From NCBI GenBank assembly GCA_024291935.2, contig CM044309.1, forward strand, positions 4,154,001 to 4,218,000: DNA of 64,000 bases, given 5' to 3'. A model generated the notes under the pieces. The model ran no database searches and was not told the DNA's origin. It worked only from the letters and a program-made list of their open reading frames with translations. The DNA is from Okapia johnstoni. Lineage: Eukaryota > Chordata > Mammalia > Artiodactyla > Giraffidae. The translations under genes were made by a program, and so were the position numbers. This document shows, piece after piece, positions 1 through 11,354 of the stretch (position 1 is the stretch's first letter; the number at the start of each line of letters is the position of its first letter).

Positions 1-2601
1 TTTATGTCAAATGGAGCAGTCCTGGAATAAATGCAGTTTTTCATTTTTATCTATGCCCATCTTTCCTTTGTCTACCTTGTGAGATTTAAAATAGCCAAAT
101 CTAATAAAAGTAGTAAGGGAATCCTAGTACAATGTCTCATAGAGAACAGTAGGTAAATGAGTATTTGGTATTTATAGATAATCATGAAGATAGTGTTCAG
201 AATAAAAATATTTCCTTATGCTTTCATGGTCTTAGATACAAAGCGCCAATGACTTTCAGAGTGATTTGAACCCATTATTATCTGGTGATATTTTCCTCAA
301 AAGATTTTTTTCTTCTAAGCCTTTTTACTCTCATTGTAATTCTTGGTTAGTCTGCCCGCGAATAAATGAACAAATTCACAGGGGATTATCTTTCTTTTTT
401 TATTTTTCATCTCTTTTACAATGGGACCTCATACCAACCCAAAATAATATTTGGAAAATAGAAAAACAGCAAAAGGATAATTCACGAGCTATACTGGAAA
501 TACACGGGTATTCTATCTCTAAGGATCTGCTGTAAAAATGAGGCACAGAAGCAAAAGTAAATGTTAAGAAGCGAGATAAAGAGAGACCAGGAGTCCGTTG
601 TAGCTCAGCTTTTTTTTTTCATAGTTTAGAATCAGGATCTCATCCTGGGGTCCAGGACTGACTTTGTTACGAGGAACCAAAGAAGGGAATGAGTCCCTAA
701 ATACTCTAAAAATCTGTGTCAGATTTCACGTATATATAATTCTTTTCATTTCGTGGGGAGGTAGGGAGAAGTTTCACAGCTTTACTCACATATTTATAGG
801 AATCCATGATCACAAAAGGGTGAAGAACCACTAATACAGAACAACTAGAATTACAATAAATGAAAAACTTCTCTTTTGAGTTCTGTCGGGAAATTAAATC
901 TTTCAACATTTCCGCCTTCCTTTCCTTTGCCCTAATTCTCTTTGATGAATTTAATGCTTTCAGAGTTATTTTGCTGAAGCTTATAGGAATGAATAATTTA
1001 GAAAACAGCTCGAGTACCTGGACTCACAGATTAACTAAAGGGTTTCATTAAAGCTCAGCGTGATGTTTATGAAGCGGGTGGTCCTAAGACAAAAGACTCC
1101 AGGGAGTAGAAGCACCCTTCTTCTCTTGAACCTATTGCTGAGCCCATCAGCTGGCATTGTTATTCTGGACGGTTAGAAGCCCAGCAGGTTTGGCATAAAG
1201 GAAGTCAGCGGCCAAACACGGGGAAGAGACAGAGAATCCTTGCAGGACGTTCAAATCCTCCACCTAAGTTGGCAACAAAGGGAGAGGGCACAAAACAGGA
1301 ACGTGAGTCAAAGGAGCATTCGAGCTGCATGCTTAGGTGATCCGATGTCTTGTCCACATGTCTCCTCTGGGCAGCTGCGTTTATCGGCTACTTCAGAGAA
1401 ACGTGGACAGCTCCCATAATGCACCTCGTGAGCGCTGCCAAATATGTGAAATCCTGGCAGAAGCAAGTGACCGGGAACCACGCTTTCCAACTGGCATTTA
1501 GCTAAGGGATAAAGTTCGATGACCATCATATATCTCCTGTCACTTCTTTGCCCTTTCCATAATAAGACTTACAGACCTATTTAACTCCTGGAATCCATTT
1601 TTAACTTCCTTAAAAAAATGTGGGTCATCAAGTCAGGTCCTTTTCTTATCATTGCCACGAGATTTATTTTTAAATTGTTCAATTTATTTTCAGAAAATAC
1701 TTTCAGACGTTGTAGGTCCTGAGCCTCTTTTGTAAATGTATTTCTTAAACTCAGACGCCTTTTTCTTTGGCCCTCGTGATGACCTTTGATAACTTTAGAT
1801 GAAAATTTTATCAAGCCTGTTTCAGGCCTTCCCAATATCTGGCAAGTAGATATTAATACGCACAGTCAGATTATGTTTGCAAAGAAAGTATTTAATTTTT
1901 TAGAATGCTTATGGGGACTAAGATAAATGAAGTGCTTCTTGGCCCTTACATTTTTAATACAGAAGATTCACTTAAATTCTGGGCTCCAAATAAAAATTTC
2001 CAAAGATGTCTCCTAGGATTTTTAGGTACAAAATAAACACAGCCTTTACATAAAAGCTCCCTCAGAGCAATAAAGAATCTGGTTTGTCGGTCTTTTTTTG
2101 TGTGTGTGTGTGTCTTTTTTTTTGTCTGTCTTTTTAACTGTGATTACAGTTGTGAGAAATTTTGACTGATTCTGTGACATTAGACAAGACTAGAACATGG
2201 GGACAGATGTGGGTTTTGACCGCCATTATGATTTCTCAAAGAAGAGAAAGTAAGTAGATCACAAAACTAAACACTGGACACAAGATTTGTAGAATTCTGA
2301 GTGTAGATATGGCTTCAGAAAGAACTGACTTCAGATTAAGTACACACCTGACTGAAAGATTATGTGATGTTTCTATATGATTCTAAGTCAAGTGATTCCT
2401 TCATTATTTTTATAAATAATTCACAGGTGATTTTTCTTCCAAGCTTGACGTACAGATTCTTCATGTAAGCTGACTAGTTATAATAATGGAACAACCCCAT
2501 CGGCCTTGCTAACGGGTGGAGGAATAACCAGAAGTGTCAGTTCTTATCTGAGATACATCATTTTTATAAGAGAGCACACAAATGGTAGCAATGTTGGGCC
2601 A
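1..2601. other. 3' flank of CA1, no gene recognised
   Basis: AT-rich single-copy-looking DNA. I see no exon, tRNA or clear transposon here. A short GT run next to T-rich sequence lies near 2090-2130. All open frames are under 90 codons and have no recognisable domain. In other mammals CA13 lies on this side of CA1, but none of its exons was seen. Confidence 0.5.
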
Positions 2602-2607
2602 TTTATT
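2602..2607 (-). promoter_or_regulatory. candidate CA1 polyadenylation signal
   Basis: AATAAA on the minus strand, about 555 nt after the CA1 stop codon. It is the first canonical hexamer I found downstream of the stop. A less canonical signal could lie closer, since the human CA1 3' UTR is shorter than this spacing implies. Confidence 0.35.
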
Positions 2608-3161
2608 TTATAATAATATAAAATCCAGTTGTCATCTTAGCTGCATATTTGTCTTCAAGAGTAAGCAAATGAATTTCTAACATTTCATCTCAAGCTGCTC
2701 TTAGGTCATTACATTTGAGTAACAGAGCTGATATTGCATCAAAATAATTTTGCAAATGAAAGCATTTAAGATTCTTGAATGTAAATGGGGTAGAAACCTA
2801 ACACATTTTAAAAGTATAGTATATAATAGACAAGAAGAAAGGGATAAAATGATTTTTGGTTCATCTAAACTGAATAAAATGGGAAGGGATAAAAGTCATT
2901 AAGAAATTAAGCATGCCTTAATTGCAATTATAAAGAAGTCAATGAAATAGATTTGAATTTAAGCACAAGTTTAGTGAACTTACAGATTACAATTTGAGTT
3001 AAACATAAAGAAGAAAAAGATTTTGCGTTCTGCAGAGTAAATTCGCAAGTAGGCTGACTTACTAGCATGAAATAAACTTGTTTCTTAAAGTTTGTTTTGT
3101 TGGATTATATCAGAAGCAGAGCTGTGTTTCTTGAGGAAAGAGAAGCTTCCTCTTGGGCCCA

Positions 3162-3278
3162 TCAGAATGAAGCTTTCACTGTTCTGCCCTTCAGAGGCTG
3201 GGGCGGGCGGTTGTTGTGCTTGATGGGGACTTCTCTACCACCTTCAGTGTTTGACAGCAGACAGCGGAACTGTGCCAG
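3162..3278 (-). CDS. CA1: CA1 coding exon 7 and stop codon
   Basis: 117 nt encoding residues 224-261 and the TGA stop (3162-3164). It begins [10 protein letters not shown] and ends GRTVKASF, the conserved CA I C-terminus. The acceptor is CCCCCAAG, a G-poor pyrimidine tract ending in AAG. Sequence after the stop is AT-rich 3' UTR. Confidence 0.95.
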   Translation of the reverse strand: MAQFRCLLSNTEGGREVPIKHNNRPPQPLKGRTVKASF

Positions 3279-6200
3279 CTTGGGGGAAGGGTAACACATT
3301 TAAAGAAGCAAAAGCTCCTGATGTTACACAGAACACTTTTCTCCCCTAATACAATTGACACACTGATATTTAGAAAATCGGGTTGAAGGCTGCAGTGGTT
3401 TCACTGCTGGAGAGGGAGGAAGCCAACAGTTCTTCCACATGTCTTTGCACCAAGCATTTGGCTTAAATTATTGGTGACTGACTGGATTAGAGTTCCAGCT
3501 TCTCACACTTGGGTAAGAGACTCCCTGCTTGGTGCCTCAGTTTCCATGTGGTGCTATTTCATCGTGATTTGGTGAAGGCTAAATGGGTCAACACACATAA
3601 AGTTCTTAGAACAGCGTTTGGCATATAGCATATGCTACAAAAGTGTCAGCTCTTATACCAACAGGTCACACCGCCTGTCCTACAGGTTTGCCGTGAGACT
3701 TGACTCACGAAACGTATGTAAGGCACCTGATAAAAAGAGTTGCTCAATCAGTGGCAGTTTTTATCATAATTATAAACATTAATGAGATATTTTACTGAAT
3801 ATTTAAGAGCTTAAGATTTAAAACAGAATGAAAAACCAATGTCAGTGATCAAGGTATGCCACTCGAGAGTCACAGTTCCCCAAAGCCTTAGTAGCACTGC
3901 GAGTGACCATTTTCTCTTGTTGTTGAAACTCTTAGGAAGATACGTAACAAGGTTGGATTTTTCCTTAGTAAGGTGAAAAGAATAGAGGGAATTTGGAATC
4001 TCTACATAAAGAAAAAAAAAGTGCTTATAAATACACTCTACGTTTTGGTTATTAAATAGACCTGATGTCTCTAATAAATCTTTTTCAGCTGAAAGGAAAA
4101 GGGAACTTTCCAAAATCGAATTGCATTAATAATTTCCCTCAGTGTGAATTGAACTCATATTCCTGCTGTGCACTTCCAATTCCCGGCATGAACCTCTGAT
4201 ACTCTACCTGTTCTGAGCTCACACAGATGCTCTCTTTAAAGATGATCCAGGTGACACTCTCGTGAAGAGGAGGGTGAGTCAGTGAACCAAAGTAGGTCCA
4301 GTAATCCGGAGATGAGGGCAGGAGGACACAGGGGTCAAAATTTGTGAATGGAGCTTGCTTGTTCTGAAAGAAAAAGAAAAGCAATATATCATTATGCCGT
4401 GATATAAAATATCTACATCATTACATATATTACATACATATTATTTGGTAGATAGGTCTTCGCAAAGAATTTAACCAATTTTCTACTGTATAGTATTTCA
4501 TGATTGGTATGTTTGTGGTGGCTCAGCTGCCCACCAATGCAGGAGACACAGATTCGATCCCTGGGTCGGGAAGAGCCCCGGAGAAGGAAATGGCACCCAC
4601 TCCAGTACTCTTGCCTGAGAAATCTCACAGACAGAAGAGCCTGGTAAGCTACAATCCATGGAGTCACAAAGAATGGACACCACTTAGTGACTACACAACA
4701 ACAGCATGTTTGTAAATATAAACAATAAATGTAATAGATGACTGAAAATATGCGACACTAGAATTGTGACTGATCTATCTTCTTCCTTTGGCTAAGTATA
4801 AGCAAAGGTTCAACGTTTTTTTTAAATCTATATTCTTTATTCCTATTTCTTTAGAGATTGGTCATATTGGTGTATAGAAAATAAATTGATATTCATATGC
4901 TACTATTTTATGTAGTCAACTTTATTAGAACTTGTGTATCAATTATGTTTCTTTTGTAATTTTCCAGGTGGATGTCAATGATTATATCTTCTACACTTGA
5001 GGATAGGTTTGTCTTTGTTTTTCTAATATTTATTCTAATACGAACTCAGTTCTTTCCTTATTTAACTGCGTTGGTTAGGACATTCATTGGAATGTTCATT
5101 TGTGGTGGTCACACTTGACACCCTGGTCTTATTCTTGGTTGAAATGAAAATGCTTCAAATATTTCACTACTAAGTTTGATGCTTGATTCAAATTTCTATT
5201 TGATATTCTTCCTTAAGTTCAGTTTAAATTTTAATAGAATTTTTTGTTTCTCTCTTCTACTCTTCAGGAATGGACACTGAATTTTAATCAAACATTTTTC
5301 AAGCATCTAACAAGTGAAATTTGCTAATGTAATGAATTATATTGGGAGATAGTCTAATATTGAATCATCTTTGCATTCCTTGGATAAATTCTACTAGTTT
5401 GAAAGCATGACTCTTTTAATATGCTGTTGAATATGATTTGCTGTAATCTATTTTAATATTTCTTTTAGCTACATTCCTAAGTAAGATTGGCCTGTGATAT
5501 CCTTTTTTGTGGTGTTCCTATCCAGTTTGGGTATTAGGTTTCATTAAATTAAATTGAAATAAGTTTTTTTGTCCCCTAATCTAGGCAGTTTAGTTAAAAG
5601 TGGCATGATTGTTTATTAAAAGTTGTGTAACGTTTCCCCATAAAGTGGTCTGGGCCTAGAGTTTTCTTTTACTGGATATATATATATATATATTTTTTTT
5701 TTTACTAGTTTTTCAACTTTTTTAGATTACTGGTCTGTTTAGACTTTCACTATATTCTGAGTCATCTTCTCTACGTTTTCCCAGACCTCCATCCATGTAA
5801 TCTAAAGTTTTGAATTTGCTCATGTAGTGTGGTACTGCTGACCCTTGAGCAATGTCAGGGTTAGGGATGCTGACCTCTTGAGCAGTTAGAAATCCGCACA
5901 TAACTTTATGGTCATCCCTCATAATCATGGTTGTGCATCAGCAGGTTCATTTAAAGGACAATTGTGTGGTGCTATAGCAAGCATTTATCAAGAAAAATCT
6001 GCAGATTAATGGACCTGTGCTGTTCAAACCCATGTTGTTCAAGGGTAAACTGTACAAACTTTTCTCTTTTAAAATCTTCTAATATATCTTTAATTATGAC
6101 CCATTTCTTTATTTGTAATAATTGTTTGTATTTATACTTTTTTCCCCCATCATGAAACTTGCCAAAAGTGTCTTTTTTGGGGTTATTTTTCCCCAAAGAA

Positions 6201-9200
6201 CTAGCTTTCATTTTATTAATAAAATTTTACTTTGTATTTATTCATATTTTTTCTTATTTAATTAACGTTTTGCTTACCTTAATTCATCATTTCCTTCTAC
6301 TTTCTTTTCATATATCATTTTTTATATTCCTGAGTTGAGTGCTTATTTATCTTTAAACTTTCTCATTTTATAAAATACACATTTTAAGTTTAATTTTTTT
6401 TGGACTCAATATGAACTAGATTTACTTTATGTAAAAGTATGATAGTTCTCCAAACTGTGAATGACAATGGCAAATCTCTGACATATGATTTAACTCTTTA
6501 TTATCAAAACGGTAAAGCTAAGGTTAAATATATCAGAGAAATCCATCTTTTTTCTAAGCTGACAGTGGGCATCATGGTTATGATCTATGAAACAACTGTG
6601 AAAACCATTCTTCTACAGGCTTCATCTTGCTGAAACTGATAAGCAATAACTATGAGAAACAAGACCAAAATAAATCACTGAGTCGGAGACCTCAGAAACA
6701 AGGAACATGTAAGTAGCACCTTGATTTTCAGACTGAAGGTTTTGCTTAGGACTTCCTACTCCTCATATCAAATATGCAATTAAATGATTTCCATGGCTCT
6801 GTAGATTCTTGTTCTCTGATTTAAACTAACTTAATTATCTATTTACCTTAGTTTTAACTGCTTTTAGGGCATCAAGCACTTTCTGCAGGTTTGGGTTGGC
6901 CTGACCCACCTGGAGATTAAAAAAAATAAAGTGTGAGATAAAAATTGTTATCAAGTAAAATCCTATTTAGTTAATTTTTAAAAAATTAAAAACAGAAAAG
7001 ATATGCAAGTCAAAATACATGAATTTAGCAAAACTAAAATACAAAAGAAAATCTCTTTGGTCTGTTCTATTAATTATAGTCAATAAAATGAATGGTAAAT
7101 AAAGATTAGCTAGAATTGCTATAATTCCAAAAGTTGGTCACCTAAATATACTCAATTTAATAATAACTTCCCTATAGGACTTTTCAGGGACTCTCCTGTA
7201 GAAGATTTGAATCTTGCATATTAAATATCAATTGAAGTTTCTTTGTGGGACCAAAGCCCTCTTCATATTTTTTCCTGATGAAATATTACATTGATAAACT
7301 CCCGACTCTGTGATGTAGAAAGTTTAGAAGGAAAGTGAAAGATGAGCTGAAAAATAAACAAATTAGTCCCAGCATCAACACGTTCCCCTTTCATCTCTGC
7401 CTGAAATTCATTTCTCTCTTCAGGAGGGGAAAGTCAAGAGAAAGCAAACATACTCTAGAGAGCCGCTTGTTCACCTGCGCTGTCGCTAGTAGAAGTGGAC
7501 ATTTCCAAAAAAGAAAGACGCAAAGATCCCTCTGCTATATTTCATCCTATTTTGAGGTCTAACTGGTCAGGAATAATTCTAGCAGAGCTCCGTGACTCTC
7601 TATGACTCACCTTCAAGAAAACAGCAATAATTGCCAAACCATCAGCCTGTGAGGCAGCATCAGCAAAGCTGGAGTACTTGGCAGAATTCCAGTGAACTAA
7701 ATGAAGCTAAAAAACACAATGTGATTGAGCAGTTATTCATACTACTGTGGAGGTAAAACACAAGTTAGACCTTAACATGTTGATATATAAAGATATATCT
7801 TGGCTTGGATAGATAAAGCTTGTGTGACCCTTTATCCAGGGCATGGGAAGGGCTATGTTTGCACTCTTAAGAAGGGTTTTCTTAAGAAAATAGAGTTGAA
7901 TAGAGTGGGCACGTTGCAAGTCCTGGAACCAGTAAGTAAAACTTGTTTTTTCCACAATATCATAACTATTCAATATTACATTACCTCTCCAGAAAATGTG
8001 GCTCCATCCACTAAGTGCTCAGAACCATAGTCATCGGTGATGCCCCAGTGAAAATGGAACTGGCGCAGCCTGTAGCTTTCAGACAGAGGACCGCCTTTCA
8101 GCACTAGAAGAAAAGGGAGACCGCTGTTAGTATTACAACCATGAGCTCCAGCTTGTCTTTGCATTTAATACAGACTAACATTACATTGGATTGAGTAGAA
8201 ATGAAAAGAAACAGTAATGCCAAAGTTTCCATCTTGTTGGTTTTTTTCCCCATGTCCACAATGATGGTCTTCCAATGTATAGTGCACCATAAGATCGTGC
8301 TTGCGTTATCTATGGTTCTCAGCACATGGGCTATAATTTACCTTTTCCTGTTTTCAAGAAAACATATTGGAAGATGAGTGACTTATAGGATTATAGACCT
8401 TTCCTTGAATCTGCTTTAGTTTATAAGTTCATTCATTCTTTCAACAGACAGTAATGGACAGTATGCATTAAGATATCTAGCAATTTATTTTTAGTAACAA
8501 ATCACTCCACACATACCTTGTAACTGATCAAGACACAAGAGGGTATTCTGACAGCTTTGCTGAGAATCCCTAGCCAGGGACCGAAAGAAAGTTTCAGCGG
8601 GACAGTTGGGTCACTTTTAAAATTCTAAAACTGAAGGATCATTTTGCTTTCGAGAGTCTAGCCAACCATATGATTAATAAAACACACACACTACCACACC
8701 TAATCCAATATTAACAAAAAGGATATAGCCACAAGATGTCTAAAATTTAGGCTCAGAACCTTGTAGGAAAGCGCTAAGACAAATTTTGTCTTTTGACAGT
8801 GGAGCTGATTTATGAAACTGTCATTTAATAAGCTATTCAGTAAACAGTTTTGAGAATTTTCCTGTGAATGAGGAAGTGTGCTAGATTCTGGGAGATGAAG
8901 ATAATTCAGTTACTATGATCTAATAGGGAGAGGGGAAGCTAGACAAAAATACTTATGCACAGAATGAGTCCAAGCAAGATTCACCCAAGACCAGTTTTAT
9001 TCACTGGTACCCAAGGGCTGCACGGTTATGGGGCCTTGTTTCTGGCCACACAAAATAAATATACTCTTCACCTGTATTTCTTCCCTAATGCGCTCCTCCA
9101 CCCTCATCTCAATTAGAAAATATTTGCCTTTTCAGATTTTATATTCATGATGGTTCACAGAATTTTGTGAAAAACTGCTGTTTATTCAGAGGGTGTAAAG

Positions 9201-10188
9201 TTGGCACAAAGACACTGAAAACAAGAAGAGATGGAACAGACTCACTGAGAAGGAGGAGAGCTAAAGAAAGACAGAGCTGGGGGTCCCCAGAATCATCTTT
9301 AGCACGGAAATATTTTAAAACTTCATGACGCCACAGTAGATGGCATCAATGCTACACATGTGCACGAAAGACTGAGCATGGCTGCTCATGTTTCCAAGCC
9401 CTGTTGTTTAAATTTCCCCAGTAACGTCAAAGACAAAAATTAGAAGGATCTTTTGGCTCACCTGATCTATTATCACAGTCCTCAAAGTTTACATGAAAGG
9501 AATGTCCCACGTTGACGATTTCTTTGGCTGTGGCTGGATTGTAGCAGACGCTGACAGGTTTCAGGGAAGCATCATGTTTGGTTTCACTGGTTTTAATGTC
9601 TATAGGCGATTGGTTATTTCCATTTGCAATGGGGTACCGCTTGCCCCAGTGTTCAGGACCTACCAGGACAAGCATATGATTACAATCAAAACTTGATCTA
9701 AAGCTTGAGTCCAAGTTTTAGGAATAGAACTTTACTAGATTGGGATTTATTCAGCTATCTTACATGATATTCTGGTTAACTTAGTGGAAATTCAGGGCTT
9801 GAGAATGTCCCTTTTCTATGCTACACTATAAAAGTGTCTTTGTCAACAGAAATAGTATACTCATAGTCTACGGGATCAGACTATACACATTTTGCTGTTA
9901 GCAATAGACCTCTCTTTACATAGAGAGGGAGAGAGGCTGAGAGGGAGAGAGGAGAAAAGACGCAGAATACATTTTGTAGACAATCATCGCCCAAAGGACA
10001 ACTGTTGAGAATTCATGCAAAGCTAATATAAATCAAAGGCACTTCAAATCATTAATCTATGACTTCACCGTTATTTTAAGTGCTCAATATCTCTTTTACT
10101 GGAAAAGGGAATAAGCTGTTATTTGATCTACATGAGCAGAAGCATGCTTACCGTTTTCACCGTCATATCCCCAGTCAGGACTTGCCAT
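3162..10188 (-). CDS. CA1: carbonic anhydrase 1 gene, seven coding exons
   Basis: Cytosolic alpha-carbonic anhydrase, a zinc enzyme that interconverts CO2 and bicarbonate. Coding exons are 10188-10152, 9659-9462, 8103-7985, 7706-7611, 6909-6847, 4363-4208 and 3278-3162. Their lengths (37, 198, 119, 96, 63, 156 and 117 nt) sum to 786 nt, or 261 residues, the same length as human CA I. Zinc ligands are His95, His97 and His120 (94, 96 and 119 in family numbering). Glu107 and Thr200 are the gatekeeper pair. His65 is the proton-shuttle position. His68 and His201 (family 67 and 200) are hallmarks of isozyme I and separate it from CA2, CA3 and CA13. The ATG is followed by the typical MASPDWGY start. 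Introns have GT donors and AG acceptors, with phases 1,1,0,0,0,0. Oddities: Arg at family position 91, Phe at 195, and five cysteines. The frame is intact, so this looks like a functional gene and not a processed copy. Confidence 0.96.
3480..3655 (+). repeat. MIR SINE
   Basis: Resembles the MIR core: 'gtgcctcagtttcc', then an 'ataaagttcttagaacag' stretch and 'ggcatatagcatatgct'. It lies in CA1 intron 6. Ends are approximate. Confidence 0.75.
3665..3770 (+). repeat. MIR 3' half
   Basis: A second MIR-like stretch directly after the first, with a diverged 'atgtaaggcacctgataaa' region and the terminal 'tgctcaatcagtggc'. Weaker match than its neighbour. Confidence 0.5.
4208..4363 (-). CDS. CA1: CA1 coding exon 6
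   Basis: 156 nt encoding residues 172-223. Contains the substrate-pocket segment GSLTHPPL with Thr200 and the isozyme-I marker His201. Phe196 takes the place of the Pro found in human CA I. Cys183 and Cys218 are present, while the position of human Cys212 is Phe. The donor is GTAGAG, weaker than the other donors. Acceptor is TTTCAG. Confidence 0.95.
4517..4705 (+). mobile_element. Bov-tA SINE in CA1 intron 5
   Basis: tRNA-derived head ('ggctcagctgcccaccaatg'), then the 'gggtcgggaagagccccgga' bridge and a BovB-derived tail ending near 'gtgactacacaacaacag'. Flanked by the 8-bp direct repeat ATGTTTGT (4509-4516 and 4706-4713). Inserted antisense to CA1. Confidence 0.85.
4840..6430 (-). mobile_element. 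old L1 (L1M-type) ORF2 fragment, interrupted
   Basis: Reads as antisense L1 reverse-transcriptase region, with recognisable antisense phrases near 5050-5170, 5640-5680 ('gtctgggcctagagttttct') and 6190-6220 ('aaagaactagctttcatttt'). No long frame survives. It lies in CA1 intron 5, in the same orientation as the gene, and is split by a Tigger-type element at 5835-6052. An (AT)n run sits at about 5676-5693. Confidence 0.75.
5835..6052. mobile_element. Tigger-type DNA transposon MITE
   Basis: 218-bp element with terminal inverted repeats: the left end reads 'ctgctgacccttgagcaa' and the right end, reverse-complemented, 'cagtttacccttgaacaaca'. TA dinucleotides flank both ends (5833-5834 and 6053-6054), the target duplication of Tc1/mariner-class elements. 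Too short to encode a transposase. The family name is from memory of the terminal sequence. Confidence 0.75.
6847..6909 (-). CDS. CA1: CA1 coding exon 5
   Basis: 63 nt encoding residues 151-171 ([20 protein letters not shown] and a final Lys). Acceptor CAG, donor GTAAAT; phase 0 at both ends. This is the short exon typical of cytosolic carbonic anhydrase genes. Confidence 0.94.
7611..7706 (-). CDS. CA1: CA1 coding exon 4
   Basis: 96 nt encoding residues 119-150, beginning [11 protein letters not shown] with the third zinc ligand His120. Acceptor TTTTTTAG, donor GTGAGT; phase 0 at both ends. Confidence 0.95.
7985..8103 (-). CDS. CA1: CA1 coding exon 3
   Basis: 119 nt encoding residues 79-118 (Val79 is completed across the junction). 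Carries QFHFHWG with zinc ligands His95 and His97, and GSEH with Glu107. Arg92 precedes the zinc motif where human CA I has Phe91. Donor GTAATG, acceptor TAG. Confidence 0.96.
9462..9659 (-). CDS. CA1: CA1 coding exon 2
   Basis: 198 nt encoding residues 13-78. Acceptor TAG before 9659; donor GTGAGC after 9462. Contains the family-typical [12 protein letters not shown] stretch and the NVGHSFHV segment with His65 and His68. Cysteines at residues 51 and 74 sit where human CA I has Ser and Asn. Confidence 0.96.
9918..9960. repeat. GA-rich simple repeat in CA1 intron 1
   Basis: Imperfect purine tract of (GAGA)n and (GGGAGA)n units between exons 1 and 2. Confidence 0.7.
10152..10188 (-). CDS. CA1: CA1 coding exon 1 (coding part)
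   Basis: Starts at the ATG (CAT on the plus strand at 10186-10188) and encodes [12 protein letters not shown] plus the first base of Gly13. It is followed by a GTAAGC donor. An AG acceptor preceded by pyrimidines at 10213-10215 would let a distal noncoding exon splice in 24 nt upstream of the ATG. Transcripts from the nearby TATA box would instead read straight through. Confidence 0.93.
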
Positions 10189-10276
10189 GATCTTCTACTT
10201 AGTTTTCTTTTTCTGAAAACAAAGATAGTACCTGAAATAACGGTGCAATAGACAACTGAAACCACAGTTCGCAGGG

Positions 10277-10284
10277 TTTTTATA
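10277..10284 (-). promoter_or_regulatory. TATA/CDX-like box of the CA1 proximal promoter
   Basis: Minus-strand TATAAAAA within GGTCTATAAAAACCC, about 90 nt upstream of the ATG. A start site 25-30 nt downstream would give a leader of roughly 65 nt. The complementary strand reads TTTATA, which matches the CDX consensus TTTAT(A/G). CDX2 binding at the TATA region is known for the human CA1 colon promoter; its use here is inferred. Confidence 0.6.
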
Positions 10285-10341
10285 GACCGTCTCTGCCCTT
10301 GTCCATGTGTGTTAGTCACTCAGCCCACTATTTCATCATCT

Positions 10342-10351
10342 TTATCTATCA
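10342..10351 (-). promoter_or_regulatory. overlapping pair of GATA motifs
   Basis: Minus strand TGATAGATAA contains TGATAG and AGATAA, both WGATAR matches, about 60 bp upstream of the TATA box. An ETS-like AGGAAGT abuts on the plus strand at 10351-10357. GATA factors act in both gut and erythroid cells. No functional evidence is visible. Confidence 0.4.
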
Positions 10352-10359
10352 GGAAGTAT

Positions 10360-10890
10360 ATGCATGCTAAAAAAAAAAGGTATTGTTTAAAAAAGCTCAC
10401 AAAGGTAAGGTCAGTTCCAATTGTTTTATTTTCTTATATTGTTAAAGAGAAATTTCAAAATCTTAGCTTATGCAAAACCAAGCCCTGTTATTCTCATGTT
10501 AGTAGAAGATATGGCTGAGTTGTCACACATGATTCTTTGAATTTCTAGTTAAAAAGGACTGTGCATTTGAGATTCCCAGCTTTTACCCTTGCTGGACACT
10601 CAAACAATACTAACAACAGTAATTCAGTCAGGAGAATAATTTGCATATTTACAGGCAGATCAGAACCAATATCATGATGTTAATTTAAAATCAGATAAGA
10701 GAATCACTAATCATTTGTAATACGTTGGGTTTGTAATTGGTAGTATATTGTGAAATCTTATGGAAAAAACCCAAACTTTTTGGCCAACTGAATATATTAT
10801 TCATGACAGCACATTTCAAAGACATGTAAGATGAGAATGAAGTTCTTCATTTTTGAGCAGTATTGGAATCCACAAATGTAGACTTGTTTT
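10360..10890. other. CA1 upstream DNA, nothing further recognised
   Basis: AT-rich sequence just upstream of the proximal promoter elements. No repeat, exon or RNA gene was recognised. Confidence 0.45.
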
Positions 10891-10892
10891 AT

Positions 10893-10985
10893 GTGTGAGC
10901 ACAGGTGTGTCTGACTCTTTGCAACCCCATGGACTGTAGCCCACTCCCCACCCTTCTCTGCTGCCTCACAGGCTGCCAGCTTTGA
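10893..10985 (-). mobile_element. truncated BovA-type SINE tail
   Basis: Antisense BovB-derived SINE tail ('gtgtctgactctttgcaacc', 'ggactgtagcc') that loses similarity after about 10950. Confidence 0.6.
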
Positions 10986-11021
10986 TCTGCGTGCCCTCAT
11001 TCATGCATTCAACACATCACT

Positions 11022-11228
11022 GTATGTGTGCTCAGTCATGTCTGACTCTTTGCAACCCCATGGACTGTAGCCCGCCAGGCTCCTCTGTCCATGGAGTTTT
11101 TCCAGGCAAGAACACTGGAGTGGGTTGCCATTTCCAACTCCAGGGGACCTTCCCAACCCAAGGATTAAACCTGTGTCTCTTGCATCTTCTACATTGGAAG
11201 GTGGATTCTTTACCACTAGAGCCACCAT
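11022..11228 (-). mobile_element. Bov-tA SINE
   Basis: Nearly complete antisense copy: BovB-like tail first ('gctcagtcatgtctgactct'), then the bridge ('ccaggcaagaacactggagt') and the tRNA-like head ending 'tctttaccactagagccacc'. Confidence 0.85.
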
Positions 11229-11354
11229 AAATGGAGAGCATTTTATTAATACTGAAATTAAATACAGCCCAATATTTATTTTACACATCAAATATTGAAA
11301 TAGAAGCCTTTCTTTGGTATAGTTCTATACAATTTGTAAGAGAAAAACAAACAA

